DNA from: Marsupella aquatica
Taxonomy: Eukaryota; Marchantiophyta
Assembly (NCBI GenBank): GCA_973895155.1
Contig: OZ316899.1
Coordinates: 15,624,001-15,688,000 of the forward strand
Direction: 5' to 3'
DNA length: 64,000 nucleotides
Below are positions 13,331-26,480 of the stretch, in pieces. The notes under the pieces were generated by a model. That model was not told the origin of the DNA, ran no database searches, and saw nothing but the letters and a program-made list of their open reading frames with translations. A program made the position numbers and the translations under genes. Each line of letters begins with the position of its first letter. Position 1 is the first letter of the stretch.

Positions 13331-13884
13331 ACGCTAATTGTTAGCGACAATAATTGTTTCGTGACACTAAATACTGTAAAGAAGTGTAGCACATATATGT
13401 CACTTTGTCACATATACTTTACGTATCCTACTATTTATATTGTGGGCACCTTTTCAACTGATCCAAGAGTCCCTACATTTTCCTATACATCATTCTTAGG
13501 GTAAAGCAATGTACCCTCCCTTTTCCCATTTTGTAAACGGGCGACAAGAGGGATTTGGCGGGATCCCTTATTGTAGTTGTACTGATGATTGTTTAACGTA
13601 CAGGATCTATTCCCCGGGTGGACTCGCTTTCTGTCTGATGTACTTACTAGATGATTGCAGGATTGTGTGGGCGCAACAAAGCGATATTGTAGACCCTTTG
13701 TGATTGTTATTTTCGCTTGTTTTTCTTATATCCGCAAACTCTCATTTCAAGAGATGAATAATCAACAAAAGAACAGTGTGATCAATTGGACGGCAAAAAT
13801 ATCATTCATGCTTTTCCTCGGCCTGTAACCTGGATACGGCACCCCACACCTCGTGGTGGCATAGCACATTATAGGGATACTACT

Positions 13885-14300
13885 AGCCCGATGACTGTGA
13901 GTTGCACAAAAGATGTTGATGTGAGGAAAAGATTGTCAAGATGGAAAATGATATCAATGAGAGAAAAAAGATTTCGACGGGAGAAAAACATGTCGAGGTG
14001 AGAAAAAGATGTCGTGGTGAGAAACGACGACAAGGTGAGGAAAGAAGCAAAGACGAGTCAAAGAAGTTCAGGAGAGAAAAATGGTCAAGGGTGAAGGAAA
14101 CATGTCGTGGTGATTATAAAGATGTCGTGGCGATATAAAGATGTCAAGGTGAGAGAAAGACGGTGATATAAAAAATATATAAGATATGGAGGTGATAAAA
14201 AGGTGTTCAAGCGAGGAAAAAAGGTCAAGGTGAGAAAAGATACCGAGGAGACAAATTAAGAAATGTCCAGGAGAGAAAAGATGTAGAGGGGAGAAAAAAT
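13885..14300 (+). repeat. AAAGATGTCGAGGTGAG minisatellite tract
   Basis: About twenty degenerate units of roughly 20 bases (core GAAAAAGATGTCGAGGTGAG), starting just after a CCCGATGACTGTGAGTTGCAC motif. Purine-rich on this strand and free of any supported gene. Confidence 0.7.
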
Positions 14301-16090
14301 TATACATTTAGTTATTTATAATCAAGTTTCTATATTGGGTGGATTTAGGGTGGATCTAAATTAAACTTCGATACATACCCTCAATTGTAGCTTGGGAAGG
14401 CATTTACTTTACATCGTGTGTATGGATAGATCTGACAAGGTAAGATTGATTCCCATTTTTGGAAACAACTATACCCTATTTCTGGTGGTGATAGGGTATT
14501 CTACACACCTTCCCCCCTCTCATGACATCAAAGAGAAAATTGGAATTTAGCTTTTTGATAAATAAATATTCTTCACAATTATACACACTCATTTTAGCTG
14601 TATAGGGTGGAGAGTATTACCAATTATACTTCCTTCAAGTAATACAAATGCCTTTAACATGCAACGAGTAAACCCTAAAACCCTATTAAATATTCATGTC
14701 TGACAAATTAACTTTGTTGTTGTTAATTTGTGCACTCACAATTATTATCACTTATTGTCTAGCTTGTCTCCTTTGGTTACACTGATTTCTAGGTGATCCA
14801 AGGTGGGAGACTGGGAGTAAACTATAACATAAATCCAATGCTCAGCCATGAGAGATGTGCTTAGTAGACCCCCTTCTGGAAAAATCTTTCTTAATCAACC
14901 CCCTGCTTACTTTTCCCCAGTCTGGACCATTGATAGACATTTCAATTTCAGATCTGGACCATTCATAGACCTCAGGGGGTCGATCATTAGGGAATTGTTC
15001 CCAGCAAATCTCATTAGGTAAAGGGACGGTTTTGTTTTCAGTTTTGGCCGGATTAAGTATTTTAGTTGAAGATAGATAGGTGATTTTGCACAAAAGTACA
15101 TATATATTGAATAAAAACGTTTTCAAGTTTGAAAGTGGAAGCGATGGGATGTTATTTCTAAAAGTGTTTCCATTTGGGAATTCTTGGTGATAGAAAAGTG
15201 GTCAAAAGGCAACAAAAACAACTTGATTTCATCAAAATAACTTTAAAGAATGAGTTGGGGGAAGGAAGGAGAGGTCGAATTTGCGCTGCATGCAAACCAC
15301 CCCTGAAACCCTAAACCCACCCCTAAACCCTAAACCCTATCCCCTAAAACGGAAATCCCAAAACTTTGTGGTCCAAAAGGAGTGCATTGTACCAAGTGAA
15401 GTGATATCCGAGCACTTGTTCAAATTTTAGGCAGGGAAGAGTGCAGAAGTTGTTGAAGCAAGAAATCAATGAGAAAAAAAATTGAAAAAATGAGTTGTGG
15501 GTGGAGAGGAGAGGTACCGGTAGAAGTCGTGTGGCAGGGTAGGTTTTCTCTCTCATCCCCATCCCCCACCCCACATATCGCTGTCCCCGACTGCATTGTT
15601 ATTGCAAGGTTGTGGGAGAAAAACAAAAAGTCTGGAAAAAATATGTGATTCAACCTCCCTAAACCCTAAACTATTAAACCTTTTTTTTCTACCTAGGATA
15701 AATGAGAAATTTCCTAATTAAACCATTTAGGCTAGGAATACCCAATGCCAGGTCTCTTGTCTTTAAAGATACATATGTCTTACTTGTAAAGCGCAAAATG
15801 CAAGCTAGAGTTGGGGCCTAGGTTTCTAGAGTGAAGCCCTAACTCCATGGCTCATATTCTGGACGGAAAATTCATGACTACTAGCCCCGACTACCCGTTC
15901 TTTGAACGTAAATAGAAGGGAGTACAATATAAATGACACCAAAAATAGTCCTTATTCACATTCTTTGAGATTAATGAAATAAATAAATAAAACATCATCC
16001 ATGTCATCATTTTAATAATTATCCATAACAAACCATACTCTTTTCTATGCACATCCCTCTTTCCATGCACATATGTTATGGTGGGGGACC
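14301..16090. other. intergenic, AT-rich, with telomere-like tracts
   Basis: No gene supported. Telomere-like tracts lie at about 14672, 15300-15350 (several units) and 15658. A segment at 14870-14990 (AATCAACCCCCT, CAGGGGGTCGATCATTAGG) resembles the terminal sequences of the 34810-36180 element and may be a remnant of that family. Confidence 0.45.
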
Positions 16091-16097
16091 ATAGAGT

Positions 16098-17510
16098 ACA
16101 TTTTTTAATCTATCTATCGATCTATCGATCTATCTACCTATCTACTCACTATAATATACAATCCCGCCCTTTTTTACTTCTCATCTGCTTACAAAATGCA
16201 GTTTTGGAGGGAACTCATTAATATGACCCTTGGATATAGATATAGCATGCTCATCCTGGAACATGCTTTATTTTTTGTCTTGTAGTGATGTGAAAGTAAA
16301 TAAAATATGAGAGCATAGAAGTGCTGTTATATAAGTAAAGTGTCTGCCAAGAAAAGCACAGTGACCAAGAAAAGGTACAGTCAAACGATGCTACAATATG
16401 TGCACTTAACTCAGGGTGCCTTATGAATGACACTCCTTTCAATAAAAACCCTAAACCTAGGAAAGAAAAACATGAGGAAAACTTAAGAGGCTATGCATTC
16501 ATTGTTCTTCATCATCATTTCTCTCACTCGTGGTGGCGGAGACTTTGGTTTCATCTCTAAGAAAACACATACTGTGAAAGGGGGCTGCCAAAATAAGTTC
16601 AAAACACTCTAGAATACCTAAAACTAAAGGGGTCTAAAAATTAATTTTAAATGTATAGAATACAAAGGCTACCCCTTGATAAGGCAGATTAAAATGAAAA
16701 TACATGACACAAAAATCTGAATAAGACAAAATCTGAAATGTGCATTCTCTTCATCTGCTTTCAAAATGCAGTTTTGGAGGGAACTCATTAATATGACCCT
16801 TGGATTTAAGGCCTAAATATTCCTGTCCATGAGATTGGGTGCAAGGAAGAATAAAGACTCTCTCCTAGCTTGGAACACGGATGCGCTTTCACCCACACCT
16901 AGACTATTGCACTAACATCCATAAAAGGATTCTAATATCAAAGTGACTGGAAATTCAATGTGAGTTGACCTGTGGCTATAATGGATAGGTGGATCTAACA
17001 AGAAAATCTAGGTAGAGTCACATAACTTTTGGACACATGTTTGTCGCATTCAATTAAAGTATACATATAGAAAAAGAACAATACAAATTAGAGGTTTTAG
17101 TTCAAAAGACATAATTCATAGGAAAGTGGAAAAAAGGCTATTGAGGGGAGAACTAAATTAATTTATTATTTTTCTATTCTCTCTATGAGGAATTTCTTCA
17201 AACTTACATTATTTAACACTAAATCCTAATGCATTTTTGCAATAACCATATTGACCAAGGACACAAATGAATGGCCCCACACATAAAAACGGCCACAACA
17301 AGGACAATGAGTTTATTAACTAGACATCTTTTATCGCCTCAATATCTTTAAGGTTCTCTCCTTGATATCTTTCCTCACCTCGACATCTTTTCTCTCTTGA
17401 TATCTTTTATCACCTCAAACATCTTTTTTCATCTCAACAGCTTTCATCTTTTTTCATCTCAACATTTTTTTCTCTCCTTAACATCTTTTTTCTTCTCAAT
17501 GCCTTTCGCT
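16098..17510 (-). repeat. dispersed repeat family, copy 2 (inverted)
   Basis: This is the reverse-complement counterpart of 7941-8812. It starts with a TCTATC tract at 16108-16147 and continues with the element body. It ends in minisatellite units reading ACATCTTTTCTC and CTCAACATC at about 17290-17510. About 53 bases at 16183-16235 recur almost identically at 16754-16806, bracketing an extra 520-base segment absent from copy 1. That fits an insertion or local duplication. Non-coding. Confidence 0.6.
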
Positions 17511-18349
17511 TGGACTTTCTATTCAGAGATTCACTTTTTCTTGTTTGTTACCTAAAAGTCACTCAAGTTTTTACGTACATTAACTGTCCTAGTTACTGGC
17601 ATTATGAGAATCTTTCTTCTACAACTATAGTACAGTATCCCGCCAGATTTCGTCCTTCGTCCCCTTATGAAATGCAGTCTTGGCTGGAATCATCCCTGGC
17701 CATTGATCTTTTTTGAGGTCTTTGCATCACCGTTGGTCATGAAAACGAGAGGTACTTGAGGTATTTATTAGCCCTCTGCAGGGCAGCTGCATACCTTCCT
17801 CTCTTGAAAGGGCGGTGGAAGCCCTGATATGCCACACACTGACACACACCTGACATCCTCAGCACTTTATTCTAGAATAGTTGTATTGTACTAGAAAGTA
17901 CAATAATTATGGCTGGTACCAGATTGTCCTTTTTTGTTCTCCCATTGGGAATACCAGGGTACAATAATATTATAATAATTCGGAGCTACGCAAACTAAGA
18001 TGAGGGGGAAGGTAGACAGGAAATTGGCCGAGAGGAAAAAAATGGGGGAAGGGGGAATATAGAGGAAAAAAGACAGAAATTGAGTAAATGGAGAACAATT
18101 TCAAAAAGAAAGACACAATGGGAAATTAAAGAAAAGACAAATAATTATAAAGCACTATGCAAAGATGAGAGGGAGAGTAGCAAGAACTTGGCCAGCAAGG
18201 TAAACTAAGGGAAGTGGAAGAGTTAAAAGGTGTGAAAAAAAGGGAAGTGGAAAAAAGCAGAATAATCTTGCATATTTCTGTATCATGTTTTTAATAGCAG
18301 TATTTAAAATAAGTATTAATAATTTTGAATTTCATTTTAATAAAAGTTG
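17511..18349. other. intergenic, no gene supported
   Basis: AT-rich and purine-rich sequence with no gene or repeat that I can identify. Confidence 0.4.
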
Positions 18350-18850
18350 ATTTATGGCATACTTTCTTTTACGTAATGATTGACATCTTTTCTCCGTGAT
18401 ATCCCTTGCATAACATTGTATTTTATGTAGTGACATTTTTTTACGCAACAACATCTTTTTTTGCAACGCATATGGAACAAATTTGACTACATTTTCTGTG
18501 TTTGCTTTACAACTTACCCTAAACTTTGCCATCTTTGTCTCCTCTCAACATCTTTTGGGCAATAAACAGACATTTTTTGTGTCCTTTACCTTACCGCAAC
18601 ATCTTTCCATAAACCCTCAACATTGGTTCATTGTGTTCGCATCTTTTTTTCACCTTGCCATCGTTTCTCTCCTCTACATCTTTTTCTCACTTCCATTTCT
18701 TTTTCTCCCGTTGACACCTTTTCTCACCTCAACATCTTTCCTCTCCTGGACATCTTGCCCTCCAGCCCTCGCCTTGGATTCTATGTCTCTCCTCAACATC
18801 TTGCACTCACCTAAAAATGTTTTGTGCAACGCACGGGCATGGGGCTAGTA
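18350..18850 (-). repeat. ACATCTTTTCTC minisatellite tract, inverted copy
   Basis: Pyrimidine-rich degenerate units (CTCAACATCTTT, TCTCCTCTACATC) ending at 18826-18842 in GTGCAACGCACGGGC. This is the reverse complement of the hairpin motif that opens the plus-strand copies at 7950 and 13890. The conserved junction implies that the hairpin is one end of the repeat family. Confidence 0.65.
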
Positions 18851-20299
18851 TCTCTTAATGCCCTCCAATGACCAGGACATTACCCTATTTGTGTTCCACC
18901 ATCTACTCCTATATGAATCCAGCGATCTCAATTATAATTCACGCCTTTTCATTGTCGTACACACACGACTGCTCATGAATCGCAGGATCCACTCACGCCG
19001 GGGACTGGGACCGATCCACTCACGCTTGGACTGGGACCTGCGGAGCGGAGGTTTTATTAATCATGATTGGGTACGGTTGCTTTTCTTTTAGGCCTGAGCG
19101 AAGGTTCGGGAAGGACACAAAAGGGTATCGAAGGAGCGGGCCACTTCCCACTGCTCTTTCTTATATTCTTGCCATTTTGCGAAAGCTCTCTTGTCCTTCT
19201 GCGAAAACGCTTGCATCAGCAACTCCACAAACTCACGCGTTCTATCGATCATATTGCTAACGATTGTGGCAGAATTTCACTCGTTGAGCTTGCCCATGTC
19301 CAGCATGGCCATCTAGTTCAGGAATTCCTTTTGTCTCCCAGGGAAGTCACATTGCCGCAACGCTAGCCTTGGAAGTGGGAAATCTAGAAAGAGTTGGGAC
19401 GAGCCATCCGTGGTGTCGCTAAAAAACATTGCAACAAAGATCTCCAACCTCTCCTTCGAGCAGAGATATACACAACACAAACTGTTCTTTGACGGAAGTA
19501 AATGTCTAGACATCTGGGAAGCTTTCCTTGGGCTCCAGGACCACATCTTCAGAACTACTCCAGGGGTTGATTGATTTGACCCGCCACCACATTGATCACG
19601 TGCCCATGATCGGTCCCATCAGCTAGGGCACAAGGGACTCATGGCGTCAGGAGTTGGAGGGCCATCACAACGACGGCAGCCGCAACCCGGGAATGAAGCC
19701 GTGGCCACGGTTCCAGTAGTAGTGGCATCGCCGCCACCCGTAGGCCCTCACTCTTTGTATATTATACAATCATACCTGTGAGCCTCCCCTACACAGGTAC
19801 CCATTCTTATTAATTTTTCTCCTATAGAGATTATCCTTGCTTTTTATAAAAACCAAAAATTTCCTCTTATTAAAGTATCTTCAGTGTATTACAAAAGGGA
19901 GTTTTGGGCAATAATAATTATCCTTCATATATTACAATTTCACTCCACACACCCGGTCCATCCCCCCAGGATCGCCCCCAATCCTCCCTTCAAATTGTTT
20001 TTGGCTTAGCATAGCTGCCAGTATTACTATTTTAATCTATGAAGGAGATATGGATACTGTAAGGATAATACACGTGTATCAATTATAATTTGACACGTGT
20101 ACCAACAATATGATGTCGCGTGTTGCTACCTATTGATTTACCCTTTTGCAAAAGTAAGAAGGATGTCATTTCAAGGGATCTTGCAAAATTACAAAGTGGT
20201 TTTGGTATATATGCGGAGGTTGCGGAATTGTAAGCGAATTATAAAAATTACCGCCGAAGGGATAAAAATGACCCTTGAACGGTTCTCACGTCCTCCCCG
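18851..20299. other. intergenic, no gene supported
   Basis: A short imperfect duplication around 18985-19035 (GATCCACTCACGC followed by GGACTGGGACC, twice) is the only structure noted. I see no supported gene before the family B copy begins. Confidence 0.4.
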
Positions 20300-23200
20300 T
20301 ATTAGAAAGGAGTGGGGGCCCAGGGGCCGCCACCAGCCCCGATGTTACCCTTGAGCAGTGGGCAGCAACAACAACAACAACAACGGGCGCCGCCGCCCAG
20401 GGCAACACCACCACCAGTTGAGCCACCATACCTGAGTTCTGACAAGGAGTCCATTCCTCTCAATAGACGACCCTCTCGCCAACCCACCCAAGCACAAATC
20501 CGAGTAGCGGCGGCCCAGGTAGACCAGACGCAGGGCCAGGCTTGCCAGACATCGACACCAATGGTTGTCACCTTGCCCACATAGCCCGCCCAATCAGATA
20601 GTAGGGAGGATCGGGATTCCGGATTATCACACCCGACCGATCATTCCGAAAGCCGAAACTGGAACCGCAAGAGGAAGGAGCCAACGGTGTCATTGGCCCA
20701 CTTACCCATGGAGGTAGCCCGATTGATGCTACATCGGATGGGAGAAAACCTCCACCGGAAGATCCTCCATACCGCGCATGACGCCTACATCCGGGCACAG
20801 GGATTTGAGCACCTTGTGACCCTGCCCTGGAACACGAGCCGCTACTACACTAAGGACTTTGCACACTTCATCACCAACTACAACGCAATGCAGGAAACTA
20901 CAAGAGTGGAAGGACGCCTGATGTCCTTATCGGAAAATAGATTGTGGAGGATCTTTGGCTTACCCGAAGGCACGGACAAGGTGGAGTCCAGTGCCCCCGG
21001 GAGGAAAGGGGGCAAGGTATCACTCCTCCAATTTTCCACCAGATGGGCACATCGACAACAGCTTCCTCAATCGGACGTGCCTCAGGCCGGAGATTGCAGA
21101 GCGCCTGGAGTTCCAGAGATACGCCATCCACCTGATGGAGCCGCGATGAGATATCTCTGCTGCACAGGTAATTCAAGTGGAGAATTACAGGCCAAGGAGG
21201 TGGGCTTCCTACTTCGCAAGGAGGTTCCACGAGGAGATGCTCCGGCTGCAGAATACCTTCCACATCGGGGGCAAGGCACATATGGCCAGCCACATCAAGA
21301 TCATCCTCCATTGGTATGCCCGATTCGATCGAGGAGGTTTAGGGTGCAATGTGATGGAAATCATTGATCATCCATTCTTTCTGTCCGACCAATGGCCCTA
21401 GCCCGAAGCAAGGAGCCTGGTAGACACGCCGGACAACATGAGACCGAACCTGGTGGCCGACTTGGTTGCCATGGATGCCCAGGGCCAGGCCATAGCCGCA
21501 ATCATGGGGATTTGGGATCTTGTAACAACCATGGATCCAGAGCCGGCCCTCAAAGCCAAGCACTCTTCCCCGGTTGACATGACCCCGGAGCAAGCCGGTT
21601 TCTCACGTTGACCAAGGCAAGATTTGTAGGGCCAAGTTCCTTGTCAGGATCCACAGTCAATTGCGGCCAAGTTTCTCATCGCCTTGCTGGGGAATGTAAC
21701 CAAGAATGTCTGCCGCGAGATGGGTTCGCTCATGACGGACATCTTCACTGTAACCAAAGACGAGTACCAAACTTCCCAATGTTAGAGGGAGGATGCGGAA
21801 AACTGATGCTACACTAAGACTACCAAGGCGATCCAAGCACATTTTAAAGAGGCCAATGACAAAATAAATGAGTATGTGGCTTTGTCATTCATCACGACCG
21901 CGGACAAGGATGCGGAGATAGCTCGGCTTCGGACCCAGATCTACAAACTAGAGGGTCAGGAGCACAAATAGCGGATGGACATGATCAAGGAAGAAGCCAC
22001 GACAGGGGTCGACGCTCTCAAGGCCGAGGTTGATTGCCTTAGGAGAGAGGTCACCGAGAAAGGCCACCTAACGGACATGCTACATTTTTTACCTAAAGTA
22101 TCATGGGTCTTCTCGATTGGAAATGGCCCAGTTTGATGAGCACTTGACTGACTCTGTCTACTTCCAACCTATTCTGGCAATGATGTTGCTGCAAGGTGAT
22201 GTAGAAGTGGAGGATCCTGACCTAGTCCTGGCCTACTTTGTGCTTACTTTTCTCATGTAGAGTAAGAAATCAACTTCTTGGCAGAACAACTACATCCCTA
22301 AGGAACCTAAGGTTATGCTGGTTTCAACCAGCACATTGGCTGATAAGCAGAGAATCTGGGATAATGTCACCACTCACACTCTGGGCAAGTTCAACCAGTA
22401 ATTTAAGGATGTTTGCTGGAAAATTCGACCTTTCTACTCAAAGATGATGAGAACTGAGGATTTCATGGCCTATTATTCCCAAGTTCATGCTGCTACCTGC
22501 AATCACTATGATGTGATTGGAATTTATAGGGAGGCACTCTGAATAGACTCTTGTTATTTGATGAGGAGAATGCCTATGATGTATCCAGATAGGCAACTGG
22601 TTTGTTTGCCCTATTCTCGAGGTTCACCACAACAGGCTGAGCTCATGGAGGTTATCCAATCTGGCACTGTTGCTTTTGTGGAGCTTCTCGAAATCAACGA
22701 CATTTGACACCGAGACTAAGGCAGAAGTCCTAAGTGTTTTTAGTTAGTTTAGAGTAATGCATCTTGTCCAATTTTTAGAAATATGCTCTAGAGCTTTAAA
22801 AGTCATGAAACCTTTTCAGGATGTAGTTTGTACTTAGGAAAGCCTTCTGGAAAAATTTGAGGCTTTTCTGAGCTACGAGTAGGAAGTTAAAAATAGTTGA
22901 ATTTGCCAAGTTTTTACTTTTGTTGCAATTACGAGTTACGACTTAGTTAGACTTTTACGAGTTTAAGAGTTTACTAGTTCACAGCTTTTACTAGTTTACG
23001 AGTTTACACTTAGCCAGATTTCCAGCTTTTCACTTACTGAATCGTCATTTTAACTTTTTGAGAGTTATGAAGAGGCATGTCTCTTTGACCCTGTGACCTC
23101 TCACTCGGTAGATTTTTACTATAAGATAACTCTACCACTAGTGTAGTTGATGGTTAAGTTGTGCATTTTTGCCTCTCCCTCTTGTTAAGTCTATTGATTC

Positions 23201-23942
23201 TAAATCAGGCTTAATAACAGGAGAGACTTACCTCCTTCTTGTGTTTCTACACTTATCATAAACACAAGAAGTAAAATTGCATTTGTAAGAAATCTTTGGA
23301 GCTTGTGATGACAGATTCCTCCTTGGTGACTCATTACAAATTCCTAAGTTCTTAAAGTTAACTCGTTGAGTTTATCTGAGTACCACTTAGAAAGAAAGGA
23401 TAAGACATGTTGATGTCATTTTAAAAGGTACTCTAGTAAGCAGTTTAGATCTGAAAAGCAAACGTGGATTTGAATCCTTAAGTCTTTTCATTTTGACTTA
23501 TGTTTAAGGAGCAACCTTGGTCAATTCCAGACTCCCTTAGCATACTTTAAGATATTTTCCTTTGTGTTTTGTTAATCATTCTCTTTTCATTAATTTATGG
23601 TTATACAATGTTGAGTTACCATTAAAAACTACTCACCGCTGTGGAGCGATCTTCAAAATACCTTAGTAAAGTAATCAAACTTGATTACTATGTGTGGAAA
23701 ACATCTTAAGTCTATTATTATTGTTTAAATCTATCAAACCAACCCCATCTTGTTCTTTACGGGAACGAATACTGAGTTTGAAAACCTTTAAATGTATTTT
23801 TGGTTCTTCATAGCAAACTACAGCGACAGAGGAGGTCAACATCATGCAGCGGGAGTTTAACTCCTTGAACCACCAGATCCGGGTCCTCCGGAAGGACAAT
23901 GATCGCCTGTGGGGTCATCGGATAGAGTTTGGGAGGGACTAG
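20300..23942 (+). pseudogene. decayed family B coiled-coil protein, copy 1, split by an insertion
   Basis: The gene reads in pieces. A Pro/Gln-rich N-terminus with a CAA-encoded Gln run lies at 20312-20581. After an in-frame TAG at 20582 the same frame continues through a basic stretch (NWNRKRKEP) into a domain with HRMGENLHRKILH, GFEHLVTLPWNTS and RIFGLPEGTDKVES. After a frame change near 21000 come RPEIAERLEFQRYA and then GKAHMASHIKIILHWYARF (to about 21330). A coiled coil follows (about 21840-22080) with a TAG at 21969. The C-terminal piece, with RVLRKDNDRLW, is at 23815-23942, beyond a 1.7-kb insertion. The order matches the copy at 57343-59527 on the other strand. Function unknown. The LPWNT...FGLPEG layout parallels family A, so the two families may share a remote origin. 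Confidence 0.7.
22085..23817. mobile_element. 1.7-kb insertion inside family B copy 1, 5-bp target duplication
   Basis: CTACA at 22080-22084 and again at 23818-23822 flanks a segment that has no counterpart in the related gene at 57343-59527. Coding text for the coiled coil resumes immediately after it. Within it, about 22090-22710 reads on the plus strand as a decayed protein of roughly 200 codons (FDEHLTDSVYFQPILAMMLL, ADKQRIWDNVTTHTLGKF) with several stops; I do not recognise it. The rest (22710-23800) is AT-rich and non-coding. I saw no LTRs or TIRs, so the class is undecided. Confidence 0.6.
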
Positions 23943-24404
23943 CAAGCGGGATTCACGGAAGGTGGAAGCGACGATGTCCAGGGGACACTGGCTAGGATTA
24001 GGTTGGGATTACACCGCTGGCTTCGCTGGGGCCGCAGGTATTAGTGTTCCGACTATCAAATCCTGCCATTTTAATTATGCTTCATTTTGTAAACATTGCA
24101 GTTACAATCGTTTTTGGGACGCTAGGAGATCGGTACCTATAGGCTTTTCTACCATTAGTTGCTAGTTTCAATGTTCACACGCAATGCGATAATCAGATAG
24201 TTCAACATTTGGTTACGCAGCTTGTTTTCCAACCATGTAGTTACAATGAAGAGAATTTTGCAAGTGTCTATATCTCTGTGAAAGCCTGTGATGAGGAACG
24301 GAATGAGGAGAGTAAACCCGACCCGGGCGGCCCACGCCAGTGATATACTGGGTGCCAAACTGTAATCCTAAAGCATAAGTTTCAGACGCCCTAGTCAGTA
24401 CCCC

Positions 24405-24445
<41 letters not shown>

Positions 24446-24739
24446 AGGAGGCAAAGGTTGAGACGGGCCACGAGCATGAATGGTCATGGGTTTAGCATGG
24501 GTTACGACTACCCCGCCCACTAAACCCTATGCGACACTCGCGTGGGGGCATTGTTGCCACGGTTAGGTTTTTCGCTGATTTCCACAATTTCCTGGTTACT
24601 GAGAGTCTAGGGGGGCGGGCCGGGCTGTGAATGGTCAGTGTATCGCCTTCATCAGCTGGCAACGCCCTATCAGATTCCCAGGGCGGGAAGACGTCCTTGT
24701 GTGTACTAAACTATAGCTTGTTTTGCATTGAACACGAGT
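23943..24739. other. intergenic with AGT microsatellite
   Basis: No gene supported. A (TAG)n run lies at 24406-24444 and a single telomere-like motif at about 24518. The right edge meets the 3' end of the RecQ-like pseudogene. Confidence 0.5.
24406..24444. repeat. (TAG)n microsatellite
   Basis: Thirteen tandem TAG trinucleotides. Confidence 0.97.
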
Positions 24740-25559
24740 CTCTGGTCGGCAACAAGGATAGAGCAAGCTCTCTTCATTCTTCCGATGATGGTTTCATCCT
24801 CATCACAGCTGCCACCACCCGCACAAAATTGTTCAGCATTCTCTCCACGTCCATTGAAAGTAGCCAAGGCTCAAATTTACTATCATCCATTGGCATGTCA
24901 GGAAACAGCTGCCTGAGTCAACTGCGCGAGACGTCATTCCTATATGCATGCCAGATTAGAATTTGTATCCTCTCCGGACAGATCGTTGCAGGTGCTGCTC
25001 CCGGATTCCCACTTCTGCACCTGGGTTTGGTAGATTTTATCAAACGGAAAGAAGCACTTGAAGCAAGCATTGACGTTCTTGACTCTTCACATTATAGTTG
25101 GAAACCCGATGGCGATTGGACAGACACCGCAGGCATAACCCTCTCATTACGCCACACTCCCTTATTGCATGATTTGCAGGGCTATGCGAGTCCTCCCAAC
25201 ACAGGAGACATCGCCTCCCATCACCCCCATGCCAGCGAACATACTCAAGATCGATGATATCGTTTTGCTGTTTGCCTCTATCCTTATGCTCTCCAGTCTC
25301 GGAATATATACATCCTGAACAACTGCTGCGTCTGGCCTTGTGTGTGAGTGGTGTCTCGGGTGATTGCCTCCACTTTGGCTTGGCGTGGTAGCCGCGGCTT
25401 CCAGGCACATGTCGCATGCCAAGCTGCCGGGAAGCAGGGCACAAACCTGTGCCTTCCCATCCATCTCAAGGAGAAGGTTGTATCGCTGCCAATGGTACTG
25501 TTTGCGATCCATTGGTGCGCAATCTTCATGCTCTCCTGGTTGACTCCTTCGATTTGCAC

Positions 25560-26480
25560 GGATGGCGCGGACAATGCCCAGGAACAATAGTCCTTGCGCA
25601 GAACCACCACGCACACTCCGGGCCGGCCGTCCGGTCCACATCTGCCCGACTCTTGGTGGTAGTCTTCCAACCCATAAAAGCCTCCCTGATGCACGACCAA
25701 ACGAATGCTGGGACAGTTTTATCCGCAAGCAATCACTATGGTCGCCACCATGACTTTAGGCATGCCCGCCTCCCAACTTCGTAGCTTGCTAAGTCTATCT
25801 GCCTTCACAATGTCCGAGGTTAAGAAGCAGCTTTGGACATGATGTTGTCGTAGAGTTGGATCCAAATCCACAGCTTCATTCTTTGTCATAGTGTATACCA
25901 GGGATCTGTCCTCTATGCCGGGGGTGGCCACCCAATTGCGTACAAGTTCCACCATTTTCAAATCCAGCCTGGCCTCATCCTCCACAACTCTATACTCAAG
26001 GTTGGGTCGTGTTGTACAGGACCAAATCACCTTCCATGGACTCCCAACTTCCCCCATAACGCCGCTTCCTTGCGGGGTGGTAGAGAGGCCGTCAATCCAA
26101 TCAGCTGACAATGCAGTCGGGAAAGCCAGAGAAGCAGTGCCATGGACTGATGACGGTAGGGACACAACACCGTATGCACCTCGTCTATGATGATTGAATG
26201 CAATTTTCCGGCACAAATGAGTTGTCTGGCCCAACTTTGGAAACTCTCTTGGATGGCAATCTTGACAGGGACAAACACGAGCGGAGGCGCCTTTACCACA
26301 GGGATACAACTCACCCTAAACTCCAAACATTCAAAGCCTGCGGCCCTGCACTCCGCCATCTGAGTGTGGATCAACACATACAGAGGAACGACGACAACCA
26401 CCGTCCTTCCGCTACTCCGAGCGGCTGCCATGAAAACGGCCGATTTCTCGGAACCCGCGGGTAGGATGGCTACAAATTCT
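25560..26480 (-). other. RecQ helicase core of the pseudogene
   Basis: Motifs appear in the correct order on the minus strand: Walker A variant LPAGSEKS near 26430, DEVH near 26190, TAS near 26100, and the arginine-finger motif QESGRCGPDGR near 25650. DEVH and the QE-GRxGxDG motif place it in the RecQ branch of superfamily 2. The frame changes between motif III and motif VI. Confidence 0.75.

Larger units (their letters stand above)
12257..13390. mobile_element. non-autonomous DNA transposon with 30-bp TIRs
   Basis: The left end at 12257-12286 and the reverse complement of the right end at 13361-13390 match at 27 of 30 positions. Both begin GCTACACT and share TTTACAGTATTTAGT. The interior (about 1.07 kb) encodes no transposase. 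It holds a telomere-like tract at about 12530-12555, another at about 12965, and a (GT)n run. I did not find a clear target duplication, so the superfamily is undecided. It is best read as a transposase-less element mobilised in trans. Confidence 0.7.

Noticed and set aside
22090-22710. Possible viral or LTR-retrotransposon protein in the insertion
   Set aside because: I could not match it to a family, and there are no LTRs, primer-binding site or polymerase; left as unknown.
24631-25257. Plus-strand open frame of about 208 codons
   Set aside because: It is antisense to the C-terminal part of the RecQ-like pseudogene, which explains its openness; it shows no domain.
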